Part shown: in pieces, positions 22,470 through 32,902 of the stretch
Layout: every line of letters starts with the position of its first letter
Numbering within the stretch: the stretch's first letter is position 1
Assembly: GCA_024867545.1 (NCBI GenBank)
Contig: JANFNE010000036.1
Location: 372,001 to 436,000, forward strand
Direction: 5' to 3'
Origin: Phytopythium helicoides
Lineage: Eukaryota; Oomycota; Peronosporomycetes; Pythiales; Pythiaceae
Length of the DNA: 64,000 bases
The notes under the pieces: generated by a model
Database searches by the model: none
Told to the model about the DNA's origin: nothing
Seen by the model: only the letters and a program-made list of their open reading frames with translations
Translations under genes and position numbers: made by a program

Positions 22470-22990
22470 GCTTGCGCGGCGCCTGGCGCTTGGGGAACTG
22501 CGGTCGCAGCCGCAGTCGCGTGCGTGGAGGCTCCAAAGACGGCGCCAGACACGCGAGGCCGGCGTCCGTCACACTGCGCCTGGGTCTCGTCGTCCAGTGG
22601 CGCAGGCCGGTCGTTCGCTGGCGGCTCGTGACGCGCCGCGATCAGCCGGTCGTTCGCTGGCGGCTCGTGACGCGCCGCGATCAGGCGCAACTGCAGCCCG
22701 ACGACCGCTGCTCCGACGCCGAGGCCCACGCCGCCCGGCTATAAATGCGGCACCACCGCCGTGAGATCGTGAGATCGAGCTAAAAGCGGCCACGAGAACG
22801 TTCGCGGCTGGAAGAGCCGCATGACTCATGCGCCGAGCGTGGCCATGCAGAGCCAACCGGTATCGAACCGGTGCGCTCCACCGGCGGAAACCGAACGCGC
22901 CTTCAACACTCATCACGGGCCAGAATCGGCCGACGCCGCGCGTGTCACCGGTGGGTTGCGGAGCTCCTTCCGGCAGCAGTCGACGACGCG
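22470..22990. promoter_or_regulatory. Shared divergent promoter of phytochelatin synthase and cysteine dioxygenase
   Basis: 521 bp between two divergent start codons of thiol-metabolism genes. It contains a perfect 39-bp tandem duplication (22607-22684), a TATA-like CTATAAATG (22739-22747) directed towards the dioxygenase, and a GTGAGATC doublet at about 22762-22777. A divergent promoter is inferred from layout only. Confidence 0.55.
22607..22684. repeat. Perfect 39-bp tandem duplication
   Basis: The unit begins CCGGTCGTTCGCTGG at 22607 and again at 22646,ending GCGATCAG each time. The two copies appear identical, so the duplication is recent or conserved. It lies ~140 bp upstream of the phytochelatin synthase start. 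Confidence 0.9.
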
Positions 22991-23634
22991 ATGGAGAGCG
23001 AGAAGGAGCCACGCGTGGGGCTCGCGGGGCTCGTCGAGACGCTCGAGCGCTGCCTGGAAGAGGAGCCGGCGCTCGCGCTCAAGGACAAGCGCAAGATCCA
23101 GCTGCTGCTCGAGTGAGGCCGGCCTCCGCGGCGTCATCATGCAGACAAAGGCTCACTGTGCGTTTGATGACTAGGAACTTCCCCATCGACATGGATGAGC
23201 TGCAGCCGTTCGCGCACTTCGACCCCTCGCGCAACTACACGCGCAACCTCATCTCGACCGACCACGAGACGTACGCACTCATGCTCATCTGCTGGAACCG
23301 CGGCAAGTACAGCCCGATCCACGACCACCCGAGCGACGGGTGCTGGGTCAAGCACGTGCAGGGCCGCGTGAACGAGGTGCGCTACCGCGTCGATGCGGCA
23401 GGCGGACAACTCGTCGAGACGTCCAACGTCGTGCTCACCTCCGGCGTCACGTACATGGACGACTCGCTCGGACTCCACAAGGTGGGCAACCCGGACGCGG
23501 ACGTCGACGCCATCACCATGCACCTCTACTCGCCGCCGTACGAAAAGTGCCGCGTCTGGTTCGACCCGAGCGACGCCTCCAAGAGCTCTGTCGCGGTCAG
23601 CACCTACTTCAGCGAGTTCGGCCAGCTCGTGTAG
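22991..23634 (+). CDS. Cysteine dioxygenase, type I
   Basis: Exons 22991-23112 and 23175-23634 join (E|NFPIDMDE) to 193 residues, close to the ~200 of animal CDO1. It oxidises cysteine to cysteine sulfinate with one Fe(II). Iron ligands are visible: the two histidines in SPIHDHPSDGCW and the third in SLGLHKVGN. The cysteine of SDGCW and the tyrosine of HLYSPPYEKC are the pair that forms the Cys-Tyr cross-link in the family. YTRNLIS and LMLICWNRGK are also family-typical. The 62-nt intron removes an in-frame TGA, which fixes the model. It is head-to-head with phytochelatin synthase, so the two cysteine-consuming routes are neighbours. Clean frame. Confidence 0.93.
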
Positions 23635-23750
23635 CTTTGCCACATCGAGTTTGTCGGTCGAGCGTCGACTGCGTTGTACATTCATTTCTTGGTTGCAGGG
23701 AGCTATCTAGCTTACAATCTAGTCTACATGTGAACAAACCCCACGCAAAC

Positions 23751-26274
23751 TCACCTGTTTTGAGACCTGGAGTCCGCGACGCGGCTGGTCGAGTTGGCGT
23801 TGCTGTGGTGAGAAGGCGAGGCGTTGCCGTCCTGCTCGATCCGCCCTTGCCACACGGTGACGTTGTTTCGCAGTTCTCGCAATACAAGGCCGTACTCGTC
23901 AATTGAAAGTGCTTGGCCAGCGGCCTCGAACAGCGGAGTCGCAATCACGGTGAGGAATGTTACTGGCTCTTCGCCAGGTATGCTAGCCGCCGATCGCACA
24001 GAGGGGAGATTGGAAGGCCGCGCCGCTCTTCGGCATCACCCTGCAGGTGGAACTCTTCGGAAATACGGCTTGCCCACTTCTCGTGGTAGTCGAATGGTTT
24101 GGCGGTGTGGCCTAGATCAGAAAGCATCAGCAAAGTCTCCATGATGAGCGACACTTGCACCCCGCGAGCCTCCTCTGATACCCCAAATTGCTTGCTTTTG
24201 AGCTTTGAGATGCGGGGGAAGTGCCTTGCAAGATCTGTGGCCAGAATCATCCCAATGATAATTTTGCGGATTTCTAACTTGACGGACGGCGTCATATGGG
24301 AAAAGATGTCAAACTTGTCGTGCGATAGAATGCGGTACAGCTCAGCCACGTGCATGCGCTCCAGCACCGAGTCGTCACTATATGTGATGGCGAGCTTCGA
24401 CTTTGTTGCAATCAGGAATCCGTTTGTGACGCCTGGGTGGCTAATGTCGTGCGCTGCAGCAGCAACTAGGGCCACGAAAAAGATGGAGTCGTCAATTTCG
24501 AGATTGATTCGCCGGAGGTAAAAGTTGATGTCGGCAACGACGGCAGCAGCGTGTCTGTGGCAAGAACACACAGAAGAGTGTGTTCGGTGAGAGGTAATTC
24601 AGCAGCAGTGAGTGAGGATTACTGTGCATCACTTACAGCGCGTTGTGGTACGGGTTTCGCTTGAGATAATGATTCTCGATAGCCCCAGCAAACTCGGTGA
24701 TCTTGTTGATGTCGAGCGAGAGGTGCTGGACAAACTCGTTCAGCTCGACACATGCAACAAAAACGAGCTGCAGCGGCGCAGGGCAGTGCTCCTCGATAAA
24801 GAAGATGTCCACAAAGAATTCGTTGCGGATTTTGTCAAACAACCAGGCTGATAGGTGGTTATCCTTCCGAGCGACCTGCGAGTCAAGGAGCTTGGCGATC
24901 GCCTCGCTCACGACCTGTTGCTCCTCTGCTTTTCCGTGCTGGCTGAATCGCCGGGAGCTTGCGACTGGCAGAACCTCGGTCGGGGCTGAAATGCGTCGCC
25001 CAAGACTTCCCGAGACGTGCCGCGACGAGCTGGACCGAGTCAATCGCCTTTGCAGTGTCTGTTTGGACGCCATAATGTGCAGCCAGCCCTGCACCTCCTC
25101 CTCATACTCGGCCATGGCAGGGTCGATGCGGACCTCGTACAAGTCCTGCTTGGTCACGAGCGCCGTGATGATGCGATCCACATCGCGCTTTTCCGTCTGC
25201 GACATTTTCACTTTCAGCTGGCAGAGGACGCGGAGGATGTCGCCCATTTCGTAGTGCAGCTGCGGGTTGGCCGCCTTGGAAGACGACAGCTCCTCTTTCA
25301 TCTCAATGTTTTGGTTGCTCAGTCGCCGGTTTTCCGTGAGGAGGTTGCACGAGCTCACGAAGCTCGACCGCCAGCTCCGCTCGCTGTCGTAGATCGTCCA
25401 CAGCATGAGACTCAAGATTCCGGTGAGGATGACGAACAATGACACGCGATCACCCGTGTTGGACGACAGATGTCTAGCTGTGAGCACGCAGACGAGCACC
25501 ATGCACTCGGTGTAGAGAACGCAATAGTACCAGAACTGGAGTCGCAGCAGCAGCCCACAGAATACAATCACGATCATGCCAAAGAACACAAGGGCGTCGA
25601 CGTGACTCTCGCCAACGGCATCGACGATGTCGTTCACGACCGGCGACTGCTCCAGTAGCTTGGATAGCGAGATATGAGCTGATAGGTTGGCTGCCACGGC
25701 GACCAGCACTGGGATGTACACCAAGTGGCAGTACGCTAGCAGCACGGCCTGTACGGCGTCAACTCGGCCTCTCGGGAACTGAAACTCGCCGCCGCGATAC
25801 CACACGAGGCCGGTGATCGCGAGGGCTGTAGCGTAGAACAGCGTGTCGACAGATATGAAGGCGGCTCGGCCGACCGCTGTGAAAACTGACACACTGGAGC
25901 TCACGTGCACTCCATTATCAAAACTTGAAACCCACTCCAGAAAAGTCTCCACGGCGTCATTCGCGGTTTCGAGAAGGGTGGCGCAGACAATGACGGCGAG
26001 AGTGAGAATGCAAAGCATGTAGATGTGGCAGGCAGCTCTGCTTCTCTTGCCGAAGAAAGCCTGGAACTTGAGCTCAACGCCTCGGTCGATAAAGTAGAGA
26101 AGCACTGGGTGTGTGTCAAGCTGCAGTGGCGTTAGTGTGACGCGTGATATCCGGTGCGGTGCGACCTGCACTGCGCGCTTAGGTCAGGTGGATTGAGGGC
26201 GTGCGATCGGCCTGCACCCTGCCTGGCGGCGCTGAAAACGAGGGCGTGAGCGAGAACGTCGCGCGGCTCGCCAT
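23751..26274 (-). CDS. Membrane cyclic-nucleotide phosphodiesterase (HD-type PDEase I)
   Basis: Exons 26274-26218 (small, inferred), 26165-24637 and 24554-23751. After a short head come about six membrane helices (e.g. YMLCILTLAVIVCATLLE, ALVFFGMIVIVFCGLLL, LFVILTGILSLMLWTIY), a short coiled coil (LSNQNIEMKEELSSS), then the PDE catalytic domain. The metal-binding motif NPYHNALHAAAV is split by the second intron. HDISHPGVTN, LMLSDLGHTAKPFDYHEKWA and the C-terminal PGEEPVTFLTVIATPLFE follow. The family hydrolyses cAMP and/or cGMP; specificity cannot be told. One base seems missing near 23985-23991, where ISPLCDRR should run into ASIPGEEP. The small first exon is chosen because the long exon has no early ATG; it joins in phase through a 52-nt intron. 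Confidence 0.82.
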
Positions 26275-26693
26275 GGCGCTGCGGCTGCGCGCCCACCAAC
26301 TTGTTTTAAGTGTACGAGTCGACTGGAGCACTCGACAGGGGCTGCCTCGTGTTGCAGTACGTGTCGAGGTTAGCACGCAGGCGGCTGGCTGGCTATTGAT
26401 AGCGTCGTAAGCTTGCAGCCAGGGCTGTTGCTGGCCAAGCCATCGGACCAAACGGACTGATGGCCAAACCAAGAGCACGCGTTGCAACACGCAGACGCAA
26501 CAGCTTTCGGTTGCCACCGACCGACCTCCCTCCTTGATGCCAAAGATAGCAGAAGTGTAGCCATGCATGTAGCCATGTGGGGGAGTGACGCTTCAAGTGC
26601 CGACGTACCGAATATACGGCACCTTGTACCGCGCATTCGGCGCCGTTGAGGGGGAAGCGACTGAACCTTCCAGCCAAGCAAGCTCCAGGCAGC
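26275..26693. promoter_or_regulatory. Divergent promoter region between the phosphodiesterase and DnaJ genes
   Basis: 419 bp between divergent starts. I see no convincing motif apart from GC-rich stretches and a short AATATACGG-type sequence at 26610. Minus-strand ORFs here look like shadows. Confidence 0.35.
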
Positions 26694-27512
26694 ATGGGCG
26701 AGGCCGACTACTACGAGACGCTGGGCGTGGCCAAGACGGCGACGGACGAGGAGATCAAGCGCGCGTACCGCAAGTTGGCGATCCGCTACCACCCAGGTGC
26801 GTTTTGCGGGCTCTGCGGGCTCCTGGGGCGCTCTGGGGGCCGAGCAAAGCTAACGAGAAAGGCGCCGCTTGCAGACAAGAACCTGGACAACAAGGAGGAG
26901 GCCGAGGTCAAGTTCAAGGAGATCGGAGAGGCCTACTCGGTGCTCTCGGACGAAGACAAGCGCCGCCAGTACGACCGCTTCGGCCGCGCGGGCGTGGCGG
27001 GCGCGGCCGCGGGCCACGGGGCCGGCGCGCACCCCTTCCAGGGCCAGGACGCCGAGGAGATCTTCCGCGCCTTCTTCGGCGGCCAGGACCCCTTCTCCAT
27101 GTTCTTCCAGGAAGGCATGCGGGGCGGCGGCATGCACGCCGGGAACTTCGGAGGATCGCGCGTGCACGTCTCGCAGTTCGGCCCAGGGTTCACCTTCACC
27201 ACCTTTGGCGCCGGCCCCGGCATGCGCATGCACCGCGTCAACCAGCGCCAGCGGTGCGTCGAGCTCACGCTTTTGACCACATGGATGAACGACTGATGGG
27301 GTTTGATGGTGGTCTTTCGGTGACTTGGCAGCCCGGGAGGCAACAACGTTGAACAGCAGCAGCAGCAACAGCAGGCTCAAGACCAGATGTCGCGCTTCCG
27401 TATCGGCGGCGGCAATGTGCTCATCCTGTTCTTCGTGCTCTGGGTCATGGGCGTGCCCTTCACGTACCTGTGGATGGCGCTCATGGTGCTCAGCTACATG
27501 GGGCTGGTCTAG
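26694..27512 (+). CDS. Type-B DnaJ (Hsp40) co-chaperone with C-terminal membrane segment
   Basis: Exons 26694-26796, 26875-27253 and 27332-27512 give 220 residues. The J domain starts at residue 5 ([20 protein letters not shown]) and its HPD motif is split by intron 1 (HP|DKN). After YDRFGRAG come a Gly/Phe-rich region ([18 protein letters not shown]), a glutamine tract (residues ~168-174), and a hydrophobic tail of about 30 residues ([20 protein letters not shown]...) that should form one or two membrane helices. J proteins stimulate the ATPase of Hsp70. The tail predicts anchoring, probably in the ER or another endomembrane with the J domain in the cytosol (inference). Clean frame. Confidence 0.88.
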
Positions 27513-28003
27513 AGCGCTACAGTGGCTACCAAGTAGCTAGGTGACTGATTTCCTTCCGACAATGCTACAGATCAGAGCAGGGATCTGCTTTTCTAGAGTG
27601 CGGTATCTCCCCGCCGCGCGCTCGATAGAGATGCGACTAGAGCCTGGACGACGTGTTCACGCTGGGAATAGCGGCGGTGGCGGCATTATGAATATTTATG
27701 TGTCATCGTATCGTTTCGCAGTTCTCAATTCTCTTGCTCTCGCATTCCTAGTCTCGTGTGCCCCTCGAGTTTATTGACCAGGGTGGTGGTGTCCCCGCCA
27801 GCGTTATACGTCAAGCTTCAAGTGGCTGAGCATGTATCCTAAGGCTAAAAATTCGCATTGCGATCCGTTACGCTAAAGCTGGCAAAAGCTTGATGGAAAC
27901 GACCGGGCGGTTGAGCACGGCGACCCCCGCAACTGAACAGAGTGCCACTTGCCACAGAAGGGCGAGCTCCTAGCTCTTCCGACTGCCATAACTCTCTCGA
28001 AGG
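27513..28003. other. Intergenic, no feature recognised
   Basis: 491 bp between the DnaJ stop and the chloride-channel start. The 78-codon ORF at 27541 has no recognisable content. The region probably holds the DnaJ 3' UTR and the channel promoter. Confidence 0.4.
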
Positions 28004-30680
28004 ATGTCGACGTCCACTCACGCGTCGAGCGCCACGTATGGTATGGGCAGCGTGCTGATCTCAGACAAATAGTAGCCAGGACTCGAACTAACAGCGCAAA
28101 CCTTCAGATACTTGGAAACGAGCGACTTCGCAAGAACACTTTGAGAAGATCATCCATGGCGAGCGTCGCATTGGAGAGTACACACTGCGCCAGCTGTGCA
28201 TCTTGTCGCTTAAGCTTTGCAAGCAACTTCCGTACTCGCCCATTACGTGGCTCTTCCTTATTATTCTCGGGGCGTTCTCAGCTTTCTACGCGTACGCCAG
28301 CCTCGTTTTGATGTCTTTGTAGTTGAGAGAGCACTCACCTTTGCTTGGTGATCTTGGCAGACTGGTTTTAGATGGCTGGGTGCAGACACTGTTTCGGATT
28401 CGCAACAAACTGATGGAGGAAGCAGGGCCCGACACGTTCTGGGGATTCATCACGTGGAGTTGCTGGTGTGTTGTGATTTGCTTGCTGTCTACTTCGTGTG
28501 GTCAGTTCCTCTCTGCGGCGTCCGACGGCTCGGGTATTCCCCGTATGAGAGCTTTGTTTGCAGGTGTGTACCAAAATCCGGCAGAATCGCTTTGTTTTAA
28601 GGCGTTTATTGCTCGCTCCATTGGCACGGTTCTGACCTCCGGCGCGGGGATCTCGACCGGACGATCGGGACCGTACACGCACCTCATGTCAATGATCGCA
28701 TACCAACTGAGCAAATTTCCACTCTTCCGTCGAGTCTACTTTGGACCTGAGACCTTCGTGTATCTTCGCGCTGGTAAGTTGATTCGGGTATGCATAATTG
28801 TGTTCGACCTCTCATTTGTCGTGTAATCAGCTGTGGCTTGTGGTATTACGGCGAGCTTTGGCTCACCTCTCGGTGGAGTGCTCTACAGTATCGAAGTTAC
28901 AGCTCGATTTTACGAGATCAAATGCTTGTGGGAGGGCGTCATCTGTTCAGCCGTCTCGGTGCTTGTGTTTCGCGTCATTACTTTCCTGAAACGCGAGACG
29001 CTGTTTGATCGGACTAACTTCACAGCGTTCGACATGGACTGGGACATTTTCTACTTTGTGCTACTTGGAGCAGTCACTGGACTCGGTGCAGGAATTTTCT
29101 GTAAGCTTGCAGTAGCTCTGCGCTACGTACAGAACAGGATGCTTGTCAAGTTTGGGCTTGCGCAGCCGTCGTTCAAGCGTCGTGTCGTGCTGATTCTCAC
29201 AGTGGCCATGTCAACCGCCTTCCTCACGCACCCATTGCGCATTATGCGCCTATCAGACCGCGCACTTGTGAATGAAGTTTTCCGTGACCAGCCATTGAGC
29301 CTTCCCCAGTGGACTCAGATTACGGAATTCCCCCAAGTCACATTGTTCATTTACATTGGACTCAAGTATGTCACCAGCATCATCCCGTGCGGCTCGCCAA
29401 TGTCATTTGGTGTGTTCGGGCCGTTATTCACGATTGGTGCTGCTGTCGGTCGTCTTTACGGCGAGACTCTCATGAAATACTGGAACCCATCCCAATCTCC
29501 TGCAACGTATGCAGTGGTTGGTGCTGCATGCTTTGCGTCCTCAGCCACGCAAACAGTATCGACGTCAGTTATTTTCTTCGAGCTTACGGGCCAACTTAGT
29601 CATATGGTGCCTGTGATGATGGCGTGCATCGTAGCGTACTTTGTCTGCGGCACGATTTCGCCATCAATTTACGACATTCTCGCAGAGTGGGCCGGACTCC
29701 ACTCAGTCTGCTACGACTTCAACGAGTACATCATGAACCAGAAGTTCGCAGGCGACAATATGTCCCCAATTAACGCATTCTTCACCAAGGAAACGACTTA
29801 TTCACAAGCACTTCAAGTGCTGGTACGTCATGCCCTGTGCTCATGGTTGCTGATTTCATTCTTATGGATTATTGATACTCAGAGTACTTACAAGTCCGAG
29901 GAGTACTTTCCCATCTGCGAAGATGTCGACTCTCAATTGCTGATTGTACGATTTTCAAGGAAGGAAACAATGGATCCAAAGTGAGGTGCTAACACTATTG
30001 ATCGCTTTGACAGGGATGCGTCCGACGCTTTGACCTGGAAGTGGGTATTGCGCGATACCTTGCCACCCACCACACGGAGGTAAAGTATCGCTGCGTTTTT
30101 GCACTCTAAGTTTCGTGTGAAAAGTAACGATAATTGATTGCTTGCATTGGTGTAGCTCCCGGAGAATACTCACCCTACAGTCGCAAAGAAGATCCTCAAG
30201 CTCGTTTCCGATACATTGCGCCTCGATAAACTGCGCCATGCAGTAGTTGAAGATATATCTCTGCTCAACTTCGACAATCATAAGGAAGACGCATCGACTT
30301 CCAGCGCTGTGAGTTGCTCAGTTCGACCCGTATACGATATCGTTGGTCCAATATTAATCTTTGTCACGCCATGTAAACAGCTCCAGTTTGGCCCTCCGTT
30401 TGCCCCGTTCGCATTCACGTCGATTCCGATCGAGAACTACCCACCGCAGGTAAGAAGATGCCTTGCTTGAAGAATGATAATTCAGCTCTTCTCATGGCAC
30501 GAATTCGATTTCAGGTCGGCGAAGAGGTGAATCTAAACCGCGTACACCGCCTCGCAGCCATGTATATGTGGACACAGGTTTATGTAGGTGAAGCACGGCA
30601 GGCTGCTCGGCGTCATCAACCTAGACAGCTCGCTCAACAAAGTGCGAACAGAGGAAGTTCCTGTGCTTGAAGCGATTTGA
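28004..30680 (+). CDS. CLC-family chloride channel/transporter
   Basis: Exons (by phase): 28004-28040, 28108-28318, 28361-28773, 28831-29822, 29883-29945, 30014-30079, 30157-30308, 30381-30449 and 30515-30680. CLC filter motifs are present: SDGSGIPRMRALF (GSGIP), SGAGISTGRSGPYTH, AAVACGITASFGSPLGGVLYS and GSPMSFGVFGPLF (GxFxP). C-terminal CBS domains follow (FPICEDVDSQLL, QVYV|VKHGRLLGVI). In exchangers the second motif reads GREGP with a gating glutamate; here it is GRSGP, which suggests a channel or uncoupled transport. The third intron is only 42 nt; without it a TAG at 28320 would interrupt. One extra base at 30586-30589 and a phase mismatch at 30079/30157 disturb the last part. Likely an internal or plasma-membrane anion pathway. 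Confidence 0.85.
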
Positions 30681-30899
30681 GGCATGTGACTTTCGGAGTT
30701 TCTTCATAGCTTCATTCATCATCAATAAAAAGCTGTGACTTTGATGCGGTTCAGCAATGTCGTGTGTTCAATCTATTGCCTGGTGGCATGCTGACCAGCT
30801 TTATTCATAGCTTTCAGATATTTTTGCCTGGCTTTGATTTGCCAAGATCACAGCTGCATCGAGTCGGGTATTAGCAAGGAGCCGTAGAGGTGTAGAGTG

Positions 30900-32837
30900 A
30901 TGCAGCGAAATGAAGTTGACGCATCACTATCATCGGGTCAGCTTCTTGGGTTAGGAACGCCTGAGCTTTGGCAACAGATTAGCCGTGAGCTCGATGGAAA
31001 AGCAACGCTCGAAAAGCCACGTGTGTCCAAGAAAGTGCTTGTCAAAGCCCTACGAATGCAAACAGACGCCATGAAATTCCTTGTCGACGAATTTGACCGT
31101 CTACGCGAGAAAATGACAGAGCTTGAGCGAGAGAACAAGAGTACGCAAAAGCAAGTTGAGCGTGTCAATGGAAAAATCATTACTGTGCAAGGTCAGGTTG
31201 AAGATGTCGGCTTGCGCGTTCACGAGATAGAAGTCCAGCAAGAAAAGCACGGAGAGCAGCTGAAACGCATCGACGAGGTAGCTGCCGTCGCGAAGGCTAC
31301 TCGTGATGAACTACGCATATGCAGTCAACGTATTGATGAGGCAAATGCTGCACATGAATCGTTCGTCAATTCGACCAACAACCAACTCTCTACACTTCGT
31401 GATGACCATGAACTTACTCGCCAGTTTGCCATGAAACTTGAAGACCGAATGAACACAGAAGAGAAAGAATTATTCCTCGACTCAGATCACATTCTTCACA
31501 ACAAGCTGTCACTTGCGATGTGGATTGAAACAGTTGAGCGCGACAATCGAAAGAAAGATGAAGCAATCGTGAGTGTAGCGACAAAATGGCTCGCCAGAGC
31601 AAGAATGTGCAAGAAATGATGCTTGAAACTCGTCGCACACTTGACGATAATACTTGCGCTGTTGAAGATGTCCAGAGATTGCTACTAGACAAGGCGGATC
31701 GTGCGCGAGTTGACGAAGCAATCGAAACAAAGTATGAGGAGATTTGTCACCAGATCGACAAGGCATTAGCCGCAGGTCTTGGGAGAGGAGGATGAATTCA
31801 AGAGAGTTAGTCAGGAGCTCCAGCAGTTAGTGACACATCTAGGGGAGACCAAGGCTGATCGTCGCGAGCTGCTTGAAGTAAAGGAACAAGTGTTATACGA
31901 CTCTCGCGTGCGTCAGCAAGTCGAAAACCTAAGAGCGTTCATAGACTTAAAGATGAATCGCGACGATGTTTTCGCTGCACTCAAGAACAAAGCTGACAAA
32001 GATGAGATGATTGCGCTTCTCAAGAGTTTATCTGAAGGGTGAGCTGGAACACCATTTTTGCATATCACAGAGTCTAACCAATTGCTCCTTGCTTGCACGC
32101 AGTATGAATGCTTCGGTACTTCATGCTCAACGAACTCTACAAGAACCAGAAGCGCGCTACTTACAGGAAAACATCTTGGAGGAAGTGGTCATAGTGGAGG
32201 AACCCCTACTACATCGTCGTCTTCACAAAAGCGCGGAGGCACTGTGCTGCCTAGCATTGAACGAGAGCGATGTCTATCGTGCAATAGCACGATTCGAGAC
32301 ACAGGAGGACCGATCGTCAACAAGAACCCGTTTCAAGTGGCACCTGTCTACGGGGGTGGCTTTGCTTTGCCTGGACCTGCTTCGGTAGACAAGAGCAGCA
32401 GTATGAGAGCAAGCAACTCTACAAATGGACAGAGAACGGTGCTTTCCCCTCGAACTCCACTTGGTGCAGGGCCATTGCAGTCGCGCTCGTCATTAACTGA
32501 GAGTGCGAGTGAGGGGTACACTAAGGCAACATTTTGGTTGAAGTTCGTGTGGGTCAACACTTATCACTCGTTGCGTGTAAACAGGTTCCTGCTTGGCGTG
32601 GACGGCCATGTGTATCAGGGCGACCCTGAGCTGATTGCTCAACAATTGCAAGACCGCTCGGCGTCTTCTTCTTTACTGCCTCCCGCAACAGCGTCTACAT
32701 CTCGAGCGAGCCCAGCGTACAAACTGACACAAGCAGTTACCTCGCAACGGAAAGCAAACAATCCCAATCAAGAGAGCATTCGACGAGTGAACTCACAGTA
32801 TAAGGCGGAAAGTAGAGCTAGACGGAAGGATTTGTGA
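30900..32837 (+). CDS. Coiled-coil protein with DUF4795-like C-terminal region
   Basis: The start ATG at 30900 begins MQRNEVDASLSSGQLLG. Residues ~50-370 are strongly heptad-patterned coiled coil (FDRLREKMTELERENKSTQK; VNGKIITVQGQVEDVG). The C-terminus has a Cys pair in RERCLSCNSTI and the phrase FLLGVDGHVYQGDPE, which resemble DUF4795/QRICH2-type proteins of motile cilia; I am only moderately sure. Introns 32039-32102 and 32516-32584 fit by phase. Frame slips are at 31583-31586 (one A missing), 31781-31783 (one G extra) and near 32155. If the family call holds, a flagellar role is likely. Confidence 0.6.
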
Positions 32838-32902
32838 GTATAATGGTGTCATGTTGGAGATTACCTAGTGCCTGCAGACCAGTCATTTAGCCGAGTTTGC
32901 TC

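Noticed and set aside
21624..22631. Plus-strand ORF of 335 codons
   Set aside because: It is antisense to phytochelatin synthase, whose triad and family motifs are certain; the long frame is due to high GC.
22855..22871. A T-arm-like hairpin on the minus strand (5-bp stem, loop TTCGATA) suggesting a tRNA
   Set aside because: The 3' acceptor sequence TGGCTCT has no matching 5' partner at tRNA distance, and no anticodon or D arm fits.
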